Program-made: the position numbers and the translations under genes
Assembly (NCBI RefSeq): GCF_040530035.1
Contig: NZ_JBEWCD010000001.1
Location: 2,356,001-2,420,000, forward strand
Length of the DNA stretch: 64,000 nt
DNA from: Roseibium sp. HPY-6
GTDB taxonomy: Bacteria; Pseudomonadota; Alphaproteobacteria; Rhizobiales; Stappiaceae
Direction: 5' to 3'
Shown: positions 51,966 to 61,103 of the stretch, in pieces
Layout: each line of letters opens with the position of its first letter
How positions within the stretch are numbered: position 1 is the stretch's first letter
Notes under the pieces: model-generated
Database searches by the model: none
Seen by the model: the letters and a program-made list of their open reading frames with translations, nothing else
What the model was told of the DNA's origin: nothing

Positions 51966-53882
51966 CTATCCCCAGCCGAGTGTGGCAATCAGCAAGGTGA
52001 CACCGAGCAGGAACACGATCGCCGCACCAAGGATCTCGATAGAGCGGTGAATGCGCACGGACATGGGACTACCGTCGCCAAACAGCCTCACGGCAAGATC
52101 CTTTGCGCCAACCGCAAGTCCGGCAAGAAGGGAAACAGTGATGCCGGTGCCAACTGCCATTGCCAGTGTGGAAGCGATCCCTGCCGCAATCATCCCCTGT
52201 GACAACGCAAAGACCAACACCACCAGCGCGCCGGTGCACGGGCGCAGGCCAACCGCAAAAATGATCGATGCTGCGCGCGCCATGGTGATCTCCCCCTGGA
52301 TCATGTCAGGGGTTGGTGCATGTGCGTGCCCGCAGGACGTACAAATGCCATCCGGTCCAAAATGATGATGGTGTCCGTGGTGGTGATGTCCGTGGTGATT
52401 ATGACTGCGCGCGTCTGCGCCAGCTAACGCGAGACGATCGCCCGCCAAGCGATCTGCGATGTTCACAACAAGCGGCCGCACCGCTTTTTGCCAAAGCAGC
52501 CACCCACCGAGGCCGGTTATCAGCACATAGGACCCGATCTCAAACCAGCGGGCTGTATCCTGAATGGCAATGCTGGTCAGGTTGAAGACCACAGCAAGCC
52601 CACCAACCAGAACGATGGCGGTCAGGGCTTGCGCAAAAGCCGAAGCGAACGACAGTATGATGCCCTTCTTCAGTGTTTCATCATTGGCAACGACGTAAGA
52701 CGTGATGATCGCCTTTCCGTGGCCCGGCCCGGCGGCGTGAAACACCCCATAGGCGAAAGACAATCCGATCAAAAGCCAACCCGCATTCGGATTGCTGCGA
52801 AATGCACGAAGGCTGGCGACGAGCTTCTGGTAAAATTCCTTCTGCTTCAACGCGATCGTACCGAACACCTGATCCAGAATTCCCGCCTGGACGGTCGATG
52901 CCGCAGGCGCTTCGATGACGGCAACCTGTGTCGACGCGGCGACCTCCTGTGCACGCTCTGTGCCACCCGACGCTGCATCGCCTGGCAACTCCACCGCACT
53001 CGCCGTCTCGACAGGAGCCCCGCCGGATCCATCCTGATTGTCAGCCTGCTCGACGACCGGCGGCACGGCAAGGGAGCTTTCTGCGCTCGCGCAATTGATG
53101 ATCATCTGGTTGACTTGGGTCGCAGCGGCTGACTGCAGCTCCGGTGGCAAATCCCGTTGCTCTGGCCCGATCTGCGCAAGCGCATAAGCCGTCGCCGCGT
53201 CCAGAGGTGGCGGTTCCTTGCGCGTGACCTGGCATGTACCCGGCGCATTGACGGTCCCGACTGCGTCGTCTTCCCGGCCGAACCTGAAATCGACATAATA
53301 GGTCGGATCATAGATATCGAGCGTTATGGGCGCACTTGCATCGGTACTGTCTTTTAGCGGCAGCACAAAATGCAGCTCCAACAGATCGACGTTTTCAATC
53401 ATCGACCCACCATTGACCTTGATGTCTTCCTCAATGGCCTCGAAGTCTTCCGGCTTCATGACCCAGTAGTCTTCAATCTGGACGTTGGTTACTTCCAGCC
53501 AGAATTCGGTCGGAGCCGTAAAATCGAGTTCGACACGCGTGTTGTCGCCAAAGGTGAAATAGCCGTAATCGGCCATGCTCTCGACATTGACCTTGGCGAG
53601 CTCGGCAAGCTCTTCCCGGGAATAGATGCCGTCCTGGTTTGTATCGAATCCCTGGATCGCAAACGCCGTGAAGGCGTCATCGAAGCGGAAGACATGCTTG
53701 ACGGCGACAGCCTGTCCCTGATCGTCGAATATCAGCTTCGAGCGCGCTTCCACAAACACGTGTGGATGCGCCAGCGCAGCGGCAATCATTGCGACAAGCA
53801 GGATTAATGCACCTGTCGCGCGCGTTACGAAAGAATATGCGGCCTCCGGCAGAATGGAGGAAAAACAACGCAACGGAATCAC
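51966..53882 (-). CDS. DUF1007 - NicO/RcnA nickel/cobalt exporter fusion
   Basis: A 638-residue fusion. After a signal-like segment (GALILLVAMIAAALAHPHVF) comes a DUF1007 domain (about 40-225: RFDDAFTAFAIQGFD), with an EF-hand-like loop at residues 80-91 (DTNQDGIYSREE). A proline/alanine/valine-rich linker carries a short helix (LDQVFGTIALKQKEFYQKLV). From about 365 it is a NicO-type permease with FHAAGPGHGKAIITSYV, a histidine-rich loop (HNHHGHHHHGHHHH, then CTSCGHAHAP) and GLRPCTGALVVLVFALSQG. The pair is often encoded as two genes; here they are one. Ni or Co efflux is known for the family; the metal is inferred. The GTG start is uncertain. Confidence 0.9.
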   Translation of the reverse strand: MIPLRCFSSILPEAAYSFVTRATGALILLVAMIAAALAHPHVFVEARSKLIFDDQGQAVAVKHVFRFDDAFTAFAIQGFDTNQDGIYSREELAELAKVNVESMADYGYFTFGDNTRVELDFTAPTEFWLEVTNVQIEDYWVMKPEDFEAIEEDIKVNGGSMIENVDLLELHFVLPLKDSTDASAPITLDIYDPTYYVDFRFGREDDAVGTVNAPGTCQVTRKEPPPLDAATAYALAQIGPEQRDLPPELQSAAATQVNQMIINCASAESSLAVPPVVEQADNQDGSGGAPVETASAVELPGDAASGGTERAQEVAASTQVAVIEAPAASTVQAGILDQVFGTIALKQKEFYQKLVASLRAFRSNPNAGWLLIGLSFAYGVFHAAGPGHGKAIITSYVVANDETLKKGIILSFASAFAQALTAIVLVGGLAVVFNLTSIAIQDTARWFEIGSYVLITGLGGWLLWQKAVRPLVVNIADRLAGDRLALAGADARSHNHHGHHHHGHHHHFGPDGICTSCGHAHAPTPDMIQGEITMARAASIIFAVGLRPCTGALVVLVFALSQGMIAAGIASTLAMAVGTGITVSLLAGLAVGAKDLAVRLFGDGSPMSVRIHRSIEILGAAIVFLLGVTLLIATLGWG

Positions 53883-54034
53883 CTGCTTCTAGGGCTGTTC
53901 CAAGGCTAAATGACACTCATCGCCCTCTGTGACCAGAGAAGACGGCAGCATCATGGCTGAATAACATCCCGCGCCGCAAAAGACGCAGCGGTCATTTTCA
54001 CCACTTTTCCCAAGAATTTGAAACACACGTTCTC

Positions 54035-54091
54035 AATTTAGGATCAAGTTTGGGAAAAAAGAGACGTTATTCTCGAAAACGAGCCTAAATT
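54035..54091. promoter_or_regulatory. Inverted repeat ahead of the leucine-type dehydrogenase gene
   Basis: AATTTAGG at 54035-54042 is mirrored by CCTAAATT at 54084-54091. Between them CTCG-AAAA-CGAG (54072-54083) forms a short hairpin. The region is A/T-rich and lies 34-90 bases ahead of the start codon, so a regulator site or promoter is possible. The wide spacing makes this weak. Confidence 0.3.
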
Positions 54092-54124
54092 ATTTGTACT
54101 GACAATAATCAGACAGAGCCAACC

Positions 54125-55201
54125 ATGAATGCCTTGCACACATCTGTTCACCACAGTGCCGTTTTCGACCACCCGGAGATGGGCGAACATGAGAATGTCG
54201 TTTTCGCCAAAGACAAGGAAAGTGGCCTGAACGCCATCATCGCCGTCCATGACACAACCTTGGGACCGGCCCTTGGGGGTTGCCGCGTATGGCCCTACGA
54301 AAATCCGGCAGACGCGCTGACAGATGCCTTACGTCTCTCCAGGGGAATGACCTACAAAAACGCTTTGGCGGGTCTTGATCTTGGCGGCGGCAAGGCGGTC
54401 ATCATGGCATGTCCTCGCAAGGACAAGTCCAACCAGATGATGGAGGCCTTTGGCCGACACGTCGAAAGGCTTTCGGGCACATACATCACTGCGGAAGATG
54501 TCGGCGTTTCACCGGATGATATGGAAGCGGTCGCCCGGCATACGGATCACGTGCGCGGAACAAGTGCCACTGGGCTTGGCGACCCGTCTCCCTACACCGC
54601 GCTTGGCGTTTTTGAAGGCATCAAGGCGTCAGCGCATCATGTCTTCGGCACCAGCGATCTGGAAGGCAAAACCGTATCCGTACAGGGTCTGGGTCATGTG
54701 GGTTTCGATGTTGCCCGGCAATTGCATGAGGCCGGGGCAAAGCTCATCGTTTCCGACATACACAGTCCGGCGGTCGTCCGCGCTCTCGATGAGTTCGGCG
54801 CGACTGCAGTCGACGCCTCGGAAGCGCATCTCGCCGCGGCAGATATTTTCGTACCCTGTGCGCTCGGAGCCGGATTGAACGCGCGTACGATCCCGCAAAT
54901 CCAGGCCCGTGTCGTTGCCGGCGCTGCAAACAACCAGCTGCAGACGCCTGCAGACGGCGTCGCCCTCAAGCAACGGGGAATTCTTTACGCCCCCGACTAC
55001 GCGATCAATGCCGGTGGCGTGATCTCCATCGCTTTGGCGCAACCGGGTGGCAGCGACACCCGCGTCCGGGAAAAGACGCTGGCAATCGGCGATACGCTGA
55101 CGCTTATCTTTGAAAGGGCCTCCAGAGAAGGAACCACCCCGGAAGCGATTGCCGACAAAATGGCCGAAGAACGCCTCGCAAAATCGGGCCAATCCAGCTG
55201 A
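54125..55201 (+). CDS. Leucine/phenylalanine/valine-type amino-acid dehydrogenase
   Basis: A 358-residue NAD-dependent dehydrogenase that interconverts a branched-chain or aromatic amino acid with its 2-oxoacid and ammonia. Both catalytic lysines are in place: Lys78 in GMTYKNALAGLDL and Lys90 in GGGKAVIMACP. The NAD fold begins VSVQGLGHVGFDVARQLHEA, and LGDPSPYTALGVFEGI and AGAANNQLQTPADG are family-typical. Length fits leucine dehydrogenase. It is a single gene with its own terminator. Preference among leucine, phenylalanine and valine cannot be told from the sequence alone. Confidence 0.92.
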   Translation: MNALHTSVHHSAVFDHPEMGEHENVVFAKDKESGLNAIIAVHDTTLGPALGGCRVWPYENPADALTDALRLSRGMTYKNALAGLDLGGGKAVIMACPRKDKSNQMMEAFGRHVERLSGTYITAEDVGVSPDDMEAVARHTDHVRGTSATGLGDPSPYTALGVFEGIKASAHHVFGTSDLEGKTVSVQGLGHVGFDVARQLHEAGAKLIVSDIHSPAVVRALDEFGATAVDASEAHLAAADIFVPCALGAGLNARTIPQIQARVVAGAANNQLQTPADGVALKQRGILYAPDYAINAGGVISIALAQPGGSDTRVREKTLAIGDTLTLIFERASREGTTPEAIADKMAEERLAKSGQSS

Positions 55202-55221
55202 ACGACCACGTTCCTAAAGAG

Positions 55222-55252
55222 CGGCAACGCTTCAAACCAGCGTTGCCGTTTT
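55222..55252 (+). terminator. Intrinsic terminator after the leucine-type dehydrogenase
   Basis: CGGCAACGC and GCGTTGCCG form a perfect nine-bp stem with a nine-base loop, followed at once by TTTTAAG. It starts 20 bases after the stop codon and separates the gene from the convergent TetR gene. Confidence 0.85.
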
Positions 55253-55274
55253 AAGCCTTGGATGGATTATGATT

Positions 55275-55814
55275 TCAGGAGTAGCGGCTTTCGCTCGCCG
55301 CCTTGAACATCAACCGCACCTGCTTCTTGGCATCGTCCACTGCCGTCTCGCCCATTTCGGCGTAGCAGGCGGTGACGCCCTCATGAAGCAGATAGAGTGT
55401 TGAGCCGAACTGTTCCTGTCCGCTCAAGACGCCGAAAAACTCAAGCAGCTCACCTTTGTGGCGGTTTACTGTCGCCTTGATCTCGGTGCTGTCCGGGTTT
55501 GCAGCAAGCGCCTGGCGGAAGAAACACTCTTTGCCCTGCGTCACTCTCATCCAGCCGCCGAGCTTGTCGAAGAGCTGCTCCGCGGCAGCCAAACCCGGTT
55601 CTGAAACGCCTTCGCGCACATATTTCTGATATCTTTGATGCCTGTATTCCAGGGCACCGAGGATCATCGCCTCACGAGACGGGAAATGGCGGTAGAGCGT
55701 GCGCATGCTGACGCCGACGCCTGCACGGAGTTCGGGAACGCTAGGCTCTGCAAATCCGCGGCTCCAGAACACCTGCTCCAGCCCGGCAGCTATTTGTTTC
55801 TGTGCGTCATTCAT
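55275..55814 (-). CDS. TetR-family transcriptional regulator
   Basis: A ~179-residue TetR repressor. The N-terminal helix-turn-helix region reads FAEPSVPELRAGVGVSMRTL and YRHFPSREAMILGALEYRHQ; the helical ligand-binding part follows (AAEQLFDKLGGWMRVTQGKE, STLYLLHEGVTACYAEMG). I chose the ATG at 55814; in-frame starts at 55838 and 55877 would lengthen the N-terminus without a better ribosome-binding site. It lies between the dehydrogenase and the LysR gene and has no obvious divergent target. Confidence 0.88.
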   Translation of the reverse strand: MNDAQKQIAAGLEQVFWSRGFAEPSVPELRAGVGVSMRTLYRHFPSREAMILGALEYRHQRYQKYVREGVSEPGLAAAEQLFDKLGGWMRVTQGKECFFRQALAANPDSTEIKATVNRHKGELLEFFGVLSGQEQFGSTLYLLHEGVTACYAEMGETAVDDAKKQVRLMFKAASESRYS

Positions 55815-55963
55815 CACTTCACACTGGTGCGTATACATTAAATTTGCAACAAAAATTTCAGTGCCGTTTTCCCGCATCTGCGGAAAATATAAGCATTGGC
55901 GGACGCGATATAAGAGAGAAGCGTCCTAAAGCTCGATTACCGCGACTGGTATCGTGCAAATTG

Positions 55964-56860
55964 CTAGCCGGCCGGGTTCTTGGCGGTCCATTCAACAAGA
56001 AAATCCACAAGCGCGCGAACCTTCGCGCTCAGGTGACGGCGGTGCGGATAAACCGCATAAATACCGCGCATCGGCTCTTCGAATGTCTCCAATAGCGGCA
56101 CCAGATCACCGGTCTTTACGTCGTCGGCAACGAAAAAAAGCGGTGTTCGCAGGAAGCCCAGATGTGCCAGAGCTGCCTCACGCGCGGCCGCAGCGCTGTT
56201 GACTTCCAGCGGTCCTTTGACCGCCACCGAAAGCCGCTCACCTTCTGACTGGAATGCCCAGTTCTGTTTGTAGCGATAGTTTGTATCGATAATGCACGGC
56301 CGCGTCGAAAGATCTGCTGGCACGTTCGGCGCTCCGTAGCGCTCGACCACTTCGGGCGACGCGCAGACGATCGTACGAAATGGTGCAATCTTGCGCGCGA
56401 TCAGGCTGGAGTCTTCCAGCTGTGTGACCCGGACCGCAAGATCGAAGCCTTCCTCGACAAGGTCGACGAAGCGATCTTCCAAGCGCAAGTCCAGGTTCAC
56501 ATCCGGATACCGCGTCAGGAAATGCATCATTGCCTTGTTCAGCATATCGTCTCCCATCGACCGCGGCGCGGAGACACGCAAGCGGCCTCGCACTTCTTGA
56601 TGAGACGACTGGACCGACGCCTGAAGATCATCGATCCGCTGCAGGATTTCTGCAGCCTCTTTGTAATACGCCTCGCCAACTTCGGTCAGGGAGACTTGAC
56701 GTGTCGTGCGGTTGAGGAGACGCACCCCGAGTTCGTCCTCCAGTTCACCGACATATTTTGAAACCAGCGCTTTGGACCGGCCCATTTCCCGTGCAGCAGC
56801 AGAAAATCCGTTGGAATCGACCACTTGAATAAAACAGCGCATGCGCGTGATTGCGTCCAT
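55964..56860 (-). CDS. LysR-family transcriptional regulator
   Basis: A 298-residue LysR regulator of the DsdC/CrgA-like subgroup. The N-terminal helix-turn-helix is MDAITRMRCFIQVVDSNGFS, AAAREMGRSKALVSKYVGEL and EDELGVRLLNRTTRQVSLTE. The effector domain follows from about residue 90 (VRGRLRVSAPRSMGDDMLNK, LEDRFVDLVEEGFDLAVRV, MRGIYAVYPHRRHLSAKVRA). LysR proteins usually regulate a divergent gene, but none is divergent here: the upstream DUF2937 gene runs in the same direction. The regulated gene is therefore not evident. Confidence 0.94.
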   Translation of the reverse strand: MDAITRMRCFIQVVDSNGFSAAAREMGRSKALVSKYVGELEDELGVRLLNRTTRQVSLTEVGEAYYKEAAEILQRIDDLQASVQSSHQEVRGRLRVSAPRSMGDDMLNKAMMHFLTRYPDVNLDLRLEDRFVDLVEEGFDLAVRVTQLEDSSLIARKIAPFRTIVCASPEVVERYGAPNVPADLSTRPCIIDTNYRYKQNWAFQSEGERLSVAVKGPLEVNSAAAAREAALAHLGFLRTPLFFVADDVKTGDLVPLLETFEEPMRGIYAVYPHRRHLSAKVRALVDFLVEWTAKNPAG

Positions 56861-56959
56861 CCGGCTCCCCTTCCGCGTTGCACATCATTCAACCTGATTA
56901 CATGATTTGATGTGAGGCGGTCAAAGAAGACGGCGGAATGCAAATACCGGCGCGCCGCA

Positions 56960-57460
56960 TTAGGTCTTAGCCCGCAAAGGCCGCAGGAGTAGACGCAGGA
57001 AACCAAGCAACCCACCGAAAAGAATGAACCCCGCCAAGGCACCGGCCCCTGCACTGGCAAAGCCCGCGATAGTGACCGGAATGGCCGGCTCGTAGTCTTC
57101 GGCGGTGGCTTGCGCCAGTTGCCGGTCGAAACCGCGCGCAAACACAAACAGACGCTCCAGCGAGCCCGCCTGCTCAAGCTCTTCCTGCTGCTGCTTCAAA
57201 CGAACAAGGCGCGTATCGGCAACGGCCATGCTATCACCACGCGCCTGGATGAAAGGATCGTCCGAGGCTTTCTGTCGGGCAATCGCCTCCGTGACAGACA
57301 TACCGTAGGCCGCCGCATCCCGCCGGAAATCGGCGAGAATTTCTTCGAGCGCGTCGATCGCTCCGCCCATGCGCTGACGATATTGCTGAGAAAATTCCGG
57401 TAGTTGAGACGTTGCCGTACCGCTCGTCAGCATGACTATGAACATCAGGATCCGAACCAT
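56960..57460 (-). CDS. DUF2937 family membrane protein
   Basis: A 166-residue protein with an N-terminal hydrophobic segment (VRILMFIVMLTSGTATSQLP), a helical periplasmic-like region starting EFSQQYRQRMGGAIDALEEI, which is the family signature, and a C-terminal span (VTIAGFASAGAGALAGFILFGGLLGFL). I chose the ATG at 57460 because GGGAG is six bases ahead; the ATG at 57466 has no room for a ribosome-binding site. DUF2937 has no known function. It is 31 bases downstream of the WD40 gene and may belong to that operon. Confidence 0.85.
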   Translation of the reverse strand: MVRILMFIVMLTSGTATSQLPEFSQQYRQRMGGAIDALEEILADFRRDAAAYGMSVTEAIARQKASDDPFIQARGDSMAVADTRLVRLKQQQEELEQAGSLERLFVFARGFDRQLAQATAEDYEPAIPVTIAGFASAGAGALAGFILFGGLLGFLRLLLRPLRAKT

Positions 57461-57491
57461 GAACATCTCCCGGACGCGGCGCGTTCTGCCG

Positions 57492-58469
57492 TCATTCCTG
57501 CAGGCTGATAATCCCGGCTTCTCCCACCTCCGAACCGAAGGCCAGGCGTATGCCTTCGCTGTCCCAGCCCATTGAAGAAACAGGATCTTTTCCCGGACGC
57601 CGAAGCTGGACCTCGGCCTTGTCTTCGAAGCGGCACATCACGATCGACCCATCCTGATATCCAACGGCAGTGACCTCTTCCTTCGGATGACAGGCGACGG
57701 CCGTCACAAGCATGTCAGCGCGGCTTCCGAGCTGAAGCGGTGACTGCCCCATCGGACCGGTCTTGCCATAATAAGGCCAGAGAATGGCAGCGTTCGCTCC
57801 TGACGTTGCAAGATAACGGCCCTTGGCGGACCAGCTGAAGGATTTGACCTTCGCCGGATAACCGCTCATGCGCATGTCCTGGCTGTCCGAAAGTCGCCAG
57901 CCGTGAAGAGCATTCTCCTGCATGGCTGTCACAAGATATTTGCCATCGGGAGAAAAACTGACGCCAAGATGTGCACCGGCCCAGTTCAATTCGAAGGGCT
58001 CCCCATCTGTTCCGGCCCACCACAAGCTGGCTCCGTTGTAGCGGGAGACGGCGAGGCGAAGCCCCTTGGGTGCGAAGGTCAGCCCACCAACTGCACGCTC
58101 GTGCTGAAATTCATTTGTGCGACCATCGTCCAGATGAACCCACGCCGTTCGGCCGCTCGCAAAGGCAACCGCTCCTGAGGGGCCGGCTGCAATCAGGTCG
58201 ATCCACTTGCGAGGACGCTCGGCGACCAATTCGAAAGACCCGTCGGGGGCGCAACGGTAGATGCAACCATCGTCGCCGGACGTAATCAGACCGGCGCCAT
58301 CTTTCATCGGCTCGGCTGCCAGAAGACCGTCTTTGTGTGGTCGCAGTGTCCGGACACCTTCGCCGGAGAGCGTGATCTCGCCTTCGCCTGTCGCGAAATA
58401 GGCGCAGGTTTTCAAAAAACCTGCGCGAACGACAAATCCATTCACATCCACGGGAGCTATCGTCGGCAC
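57492..58469 (-). CDS. WD40-repeat protein linked to the CobW GTPase
   Basis: A 325-residue protein made of WD40-type blades. Repeated hydrophobic-strand patterns with S-P-D-G-K or similar turns are visible (GVSFSPDGKYLVTAM, SFSWSAKGRYLATSGANAAI, VACHPKEEVTAVGYQDGSIV, MGWDSEGIRLAFGSEVG), which suggests about seven blades and a single propeller with no signal peptide. It starts with GTG after AGGGACG and begins 13 bases after the cobW-like stop. WD40 proteins next to this COG0523 GTPase type recur in alphaproteobacteria, where they are thought to act in zinc-limited growth; that role is inferred here. Confidence 0.87.
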   Translation of the reverse strand: MPTIAPVDVNGFVVRAGFLKTCAYFATGEGEITLSGEGVRTLRPHKDGLLAAEPMKDGAGLITSGDDGCIYRCAPDGSFELVAERPRKWIDLIAAGPSGAVAFASGRTAWVHLDDGRTNEFQHERAVGGLTFAPKGLRLAVSRYNGASLWWAGTDGEPFELNWAGAHLGVSFSPDGKYLVTAMQENALHGWRLSDSQDMRMSGYPAKVKSFSWSAKGRYLATSGANAAILWPYYGKTGPMGQSPLQLGSRADMLVTAVACHPKEEVTAVGYQDGSIVMCRFEDKAEVQLRRPGKDPVSSMGWDSEGIRLAFGSEVGEAGIISLQE

Positions 58470-58482
58470 TGTGTCGTCCCTG

Positions 58483-59532
58483 TTAGGCGGCGCAGGCCTG
58501 GAAACTTTGCTTCAGAACGTCCCAGTTGAGGTCCCGCCCAATGAACACAAGCCGGCTCTCGCGCGGTTCGTCGCCTTTCCAGTCGCGCTGATGGTCGCCC
58601 TCGACGATCATGTGAACGCCCTGAATCACATAGCGCTGGGGATCGTCCTTGAACGCGAGAATGCCCTTCAGTCGCAGAATGTTCGGACCCTGCACCTGCG
58701 TGACCTGATTGATCCATTTGAAGAACATGTCCGGATTCAGGTCTCCTGCCGTCAGCGAGATGCTTTTGACCGAGTGCGGAGCGTCATCGTGATGATGGTG
58801 ATCATGATGATGATGCCCATGATCGTGGTCGTGATCGCAATCCGGACCGCATTCATGTGCATGATGGCCATGCTCCAGAAAATGCGGATCAAGCGAAAGG
58901 ATCCGGTCCAGATCAAACGCGCCACGATCCAGGACTTTCGCGATCTCCACTCCGCAACGCTCGCTCCGGTGCATGACTGCATAAGGATTTATCGACCGGA
59001 TCCTCGCTTCGACCCCTGCCAACTCGTCGGGCGTGACCAGATCGGTCTTGTTGATCAGGATGACGTCGGCAAAGGCGACCTGATCTTCAGCTTCTTCAGT
59101 GTCTTCAAGACGCTGAAGAACATGGCGCGCGTCGACAACGGCAACAACCGCATCAAGACGCGCGGCGGCTCTGACATCGTCATCCATGAAAAAGGTCTGC
59201 GCCACGGGGGCCGGGTCGGCAACGCCGGTCGTCTCGACCACAATGGCGTCAAAAGCGCCTCTGCGTTTCATCAGGTTCTGGACGGTTCGGATAAGGTCGC
59301 CGCGCACCGTGCAACAGATGCAGCCGTTGTTCATTTCAAAGATTTCTTCGTCCGACTCGACGAGGAGATCGTTGTCGATGCCCACTTCGCCGAATTCGTT
59401 GACGATGACGGCGTACCGTTGTCCGTGGTTTTCCGTCAGGATACGATTGAGCAAAGTGGTTTTGCCGGCGCCGAGATATCCGGTCAGGACCGTAACCGGA
59501 ATCTGTGCCTGGGCGTCCTGGGTCGCAGACAT
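58483..59532 (-). CDS. CobW/COG0523-family GTPase, putative metal chaperone
   Basis: A 349-residue G3E GTPase. The ATG at 59532 has AGGAAG ahead. Walker A is GYLGAGKTT (residues 18-26), Walker B-like [10 protein letters not shown], the family CxCC metal site is GCICC (C71, C73, C74), and the base motif is LINKTD. An internal histidine-rich segment ([20 protein letters not shown] and more) could store or buffer metal. The CobW_C domain follows ([20 protein letters not shown]). Members supply zinc, cobalt or other metals to target enzymes; zinc is the likeliest metal here because of the WD40 partner and the possible Zur-like site upstream. Confidence 0.94.
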   Translation of the reverse strand: MSATQDAQAQIPVTVLTGYLGAGKTTLLNRILTENHGQRYAVIVNEFGEVGIDNDLLVESDEEIFEMNNGCICCTVRGDLIRTVQNLMKRRGAFDAIVVETTGVADPAPVAQTFFMDDDVRAAARLDAVVAVVDARHVLQRLEDTEEAEDQVAFADVILINKTDLVTPDELAGVEARIRSINPYAVMHRSERCGVEIAKVLDRGAFDLDRILSLDPHFLEHGHHAHECGPDCDHDHDHGHHHHDHHHHDDAPHSVKSISLTAGDLNPDMFFKWINQVTQVQGPNILRLKGILAFKDDPQRYVIQGVHMIVEGDHQRDWKGDEPRESRLVFIGRDLNWDVLKQSFQACAA

Positions 59533-59595
59533 TGCGAAACTTCCTGGCTTTGTTGATGTGTCGATCACCTGCGTGCCTGCAGGCTGCGTTGCCGC

Positions 59596-59611
59596 GTATA
59601 TAATCATAAAC
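59596..59611 (-). promoter_or_regulatory. Possible Zur-like operator ahead of cobW-WD40
   Basis: On the minus strand GTTTATGATTATATAC is an imperfect palindrome, symmetric at 12 of 16 positions, 64 bases ahead of the CobW start in an otherwise G/C-rich region. It loosely resembles alphaproteobacterial Zur sites (T/A-rich with GT...AC ends). The match is not strong and could also serve simply as a promoter -10 region. Confidence 0.3.
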
Positions 59612-59766
59612 AGGACGGTTTGGGAGAGTGACGGAAAATTTTCCTGTGACGTCCCAAATTCTATCAGGACAACAGCGAACTGCTTCAATGCTATCCGGTC
59701 TTTTCAGGCCGCGCATTCGCACGGTAACGTGTCGCAAATTTGCCGACACAAGAAAGAGAGCAACCG

Positions 59767-60936
59767 ATGTTGAAAACGATAAGCGGCTTCGACCGCATTG
59801 GCGAGGAAAACGCCTTCGCCGTTCTTGCTCGAGCCACCGAACTTGCCGGCCAGGGACACGACATCATCAACCTCGGTATTGGCCAACCTGATTTCCGCAC
59901 TCCGGACCATATTGTCGAAGCCGCAGTCAAGGCGCTTCGCGACGGCCATCACGGATACACGCCTGCGACCGGGATCGCGCCGCTCAGGGAAGCCGTTTCA
60001 GCCGATCTTGCCCAACGGCATGGCGTCGAAATGAACCCGGGCAACATTCTGATCGTTCCAGGTGGCAAGGTGACCATGTTCATGGCCATCTTGATGTTTG
60101 GCGAGCCCGGAACCGAAATCCTCTATCCCGACCCGGGGTTTCCGATCTATCGCTCCATGATCGAGTTCACCGGGGCCAGGCCCGTTCCCGTTCCGATACG
60201 CGAGGAAAACGACTTCGCCTTTTCCGCCGAGGAAACCCTCTCGCTCCTGAACGACAGGACGCGGTTGTTGATCCTCAATTCTCCTGCGAATCCGACCGGT
60301 GGTGTGACGCCGCGTTCGGAAATCGAGGCACTCGTGAGAGGTCTGGAGGAGCACCCGAACGTCGCAATCCTGTCTGACGAAATCTATTCCCAGATGACCT
60401 ATGACGGCATGGAGCATGTTTCGCTGCTGAAGTATGAATCGATCCGCGACAGGCTGATCCTTCTGGACGGGTGGTCCAAAACCTATGCGATGACCGGTTG
60501 GCGCATGGGCTTCTCCCTTTGGCCGGATGCTCTTGCCGACAAGGCGCGCAAACTTGCAGTCAATGCCTGGTCATGCGTGAATGCACCGGCACAATTCGCA
60601 GGCCTTGCAGCACTGACCGGGCCGCAAACTGCGGTCCGTGACATGGTGGCGGAATTCGACGGCAGACGTAAAGTGATCGTCGAGGGATTGAACAGGCTGC
60701 CCGGCGTTACCTGCAGGACACCGTTGGGTGCTTTCTACGCCTTTCCAAACATTACCGGCACGGGCTGGAAAGCCAAAAAACTCGCGTCGGCCCTGCTCGA
60801 GGAGGCAGGCGTCGCAACCATAGGCGGGCCGGATTTCGGAATACTCGGCGAGGGATACATACGTCTTTCTTATGCGAACTCCACAGAAAACATCAAAGCC
60901 GCACTTGCCCGCATAGAAAAATTCCTCGAACAGTGA
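59767..60936 (+). CDS. Class I/II aminotransferase
   Basis: A 389-residue PLP-dependent aminotransferase of fold type I, aspartate-aminotransferase subfamily I-gamma like. AAAGAGAG lies just ahead of the ATG at 59767; an earlier ATG at 59740 is less well placed. The chain shows INLGIGQPDFRTPDHIVEAA, the GYTPATGIAPLREAV substrate block, LNSPANPTGGVTP, LSDEIYSQMTYDG, the PLP lysine in DGWSKTYAMTGWRMG and IRLSYANSTENI with the carboxylate-binding Arg. It is divergent from the cobW-WD40 unit. The exact amino acid substrate is not settled. Confidence 0.92.
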   Translation: MLKTISGFDRIGEENAFAVLARATELAGQGHDIINLGIGQPDFRTPDHIVEAAVKALRDGHHGYTPATGIAPLREAVSADLAQRHGVEMNPGNILIVPGGKVTMFMAILMFGEPGTEILYPDPGFPIYRSMIEFTGARPVPVPIREENDFAFSAEETLSLLNDRTRLLILNSPANPTGGVTPRSEIEALVRGLEEHPNVAILSDEIYSQMTYDGMEHVSLLKYESIRDRLILLDGWSKTYAMTGWRMGFSLWPDALADKARKLAVNAWSCVNAPAQFAGLAALTGPQTAVRDMVAEFDGRRKVIVEGLNRLPGVTCRTPLGAFYAFPNITGTGWKAKKLASALLEEAGVATIGGPDFGILGEGYIRLSYANSTENIKAALARIEKFLEQ

Positions 60937-61103
60937 GTCGTATATTTGAATTTACTGGTCAAGTTAAGTGAGCAGCCTTGAGATCAGCTTGTGAAAATAG
61001 CAAAGACTATCATGAGGTTACCTTACGTATCTGTTTTTTAATCATTTCTTGTCTTCATTTGCATTCGAGCGAAAACCGTTGAAGCAATGACGGGAGGAAT
61101 TTG

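Noticed and set aside
52360..52410. Repetitive GTG/ATG-rich tracts here and at 58790-58860, considered as repeats or CRISPR-like
   Set aside because: They are histidine codons of the His-rich loops in the NicO and CobW proteins.
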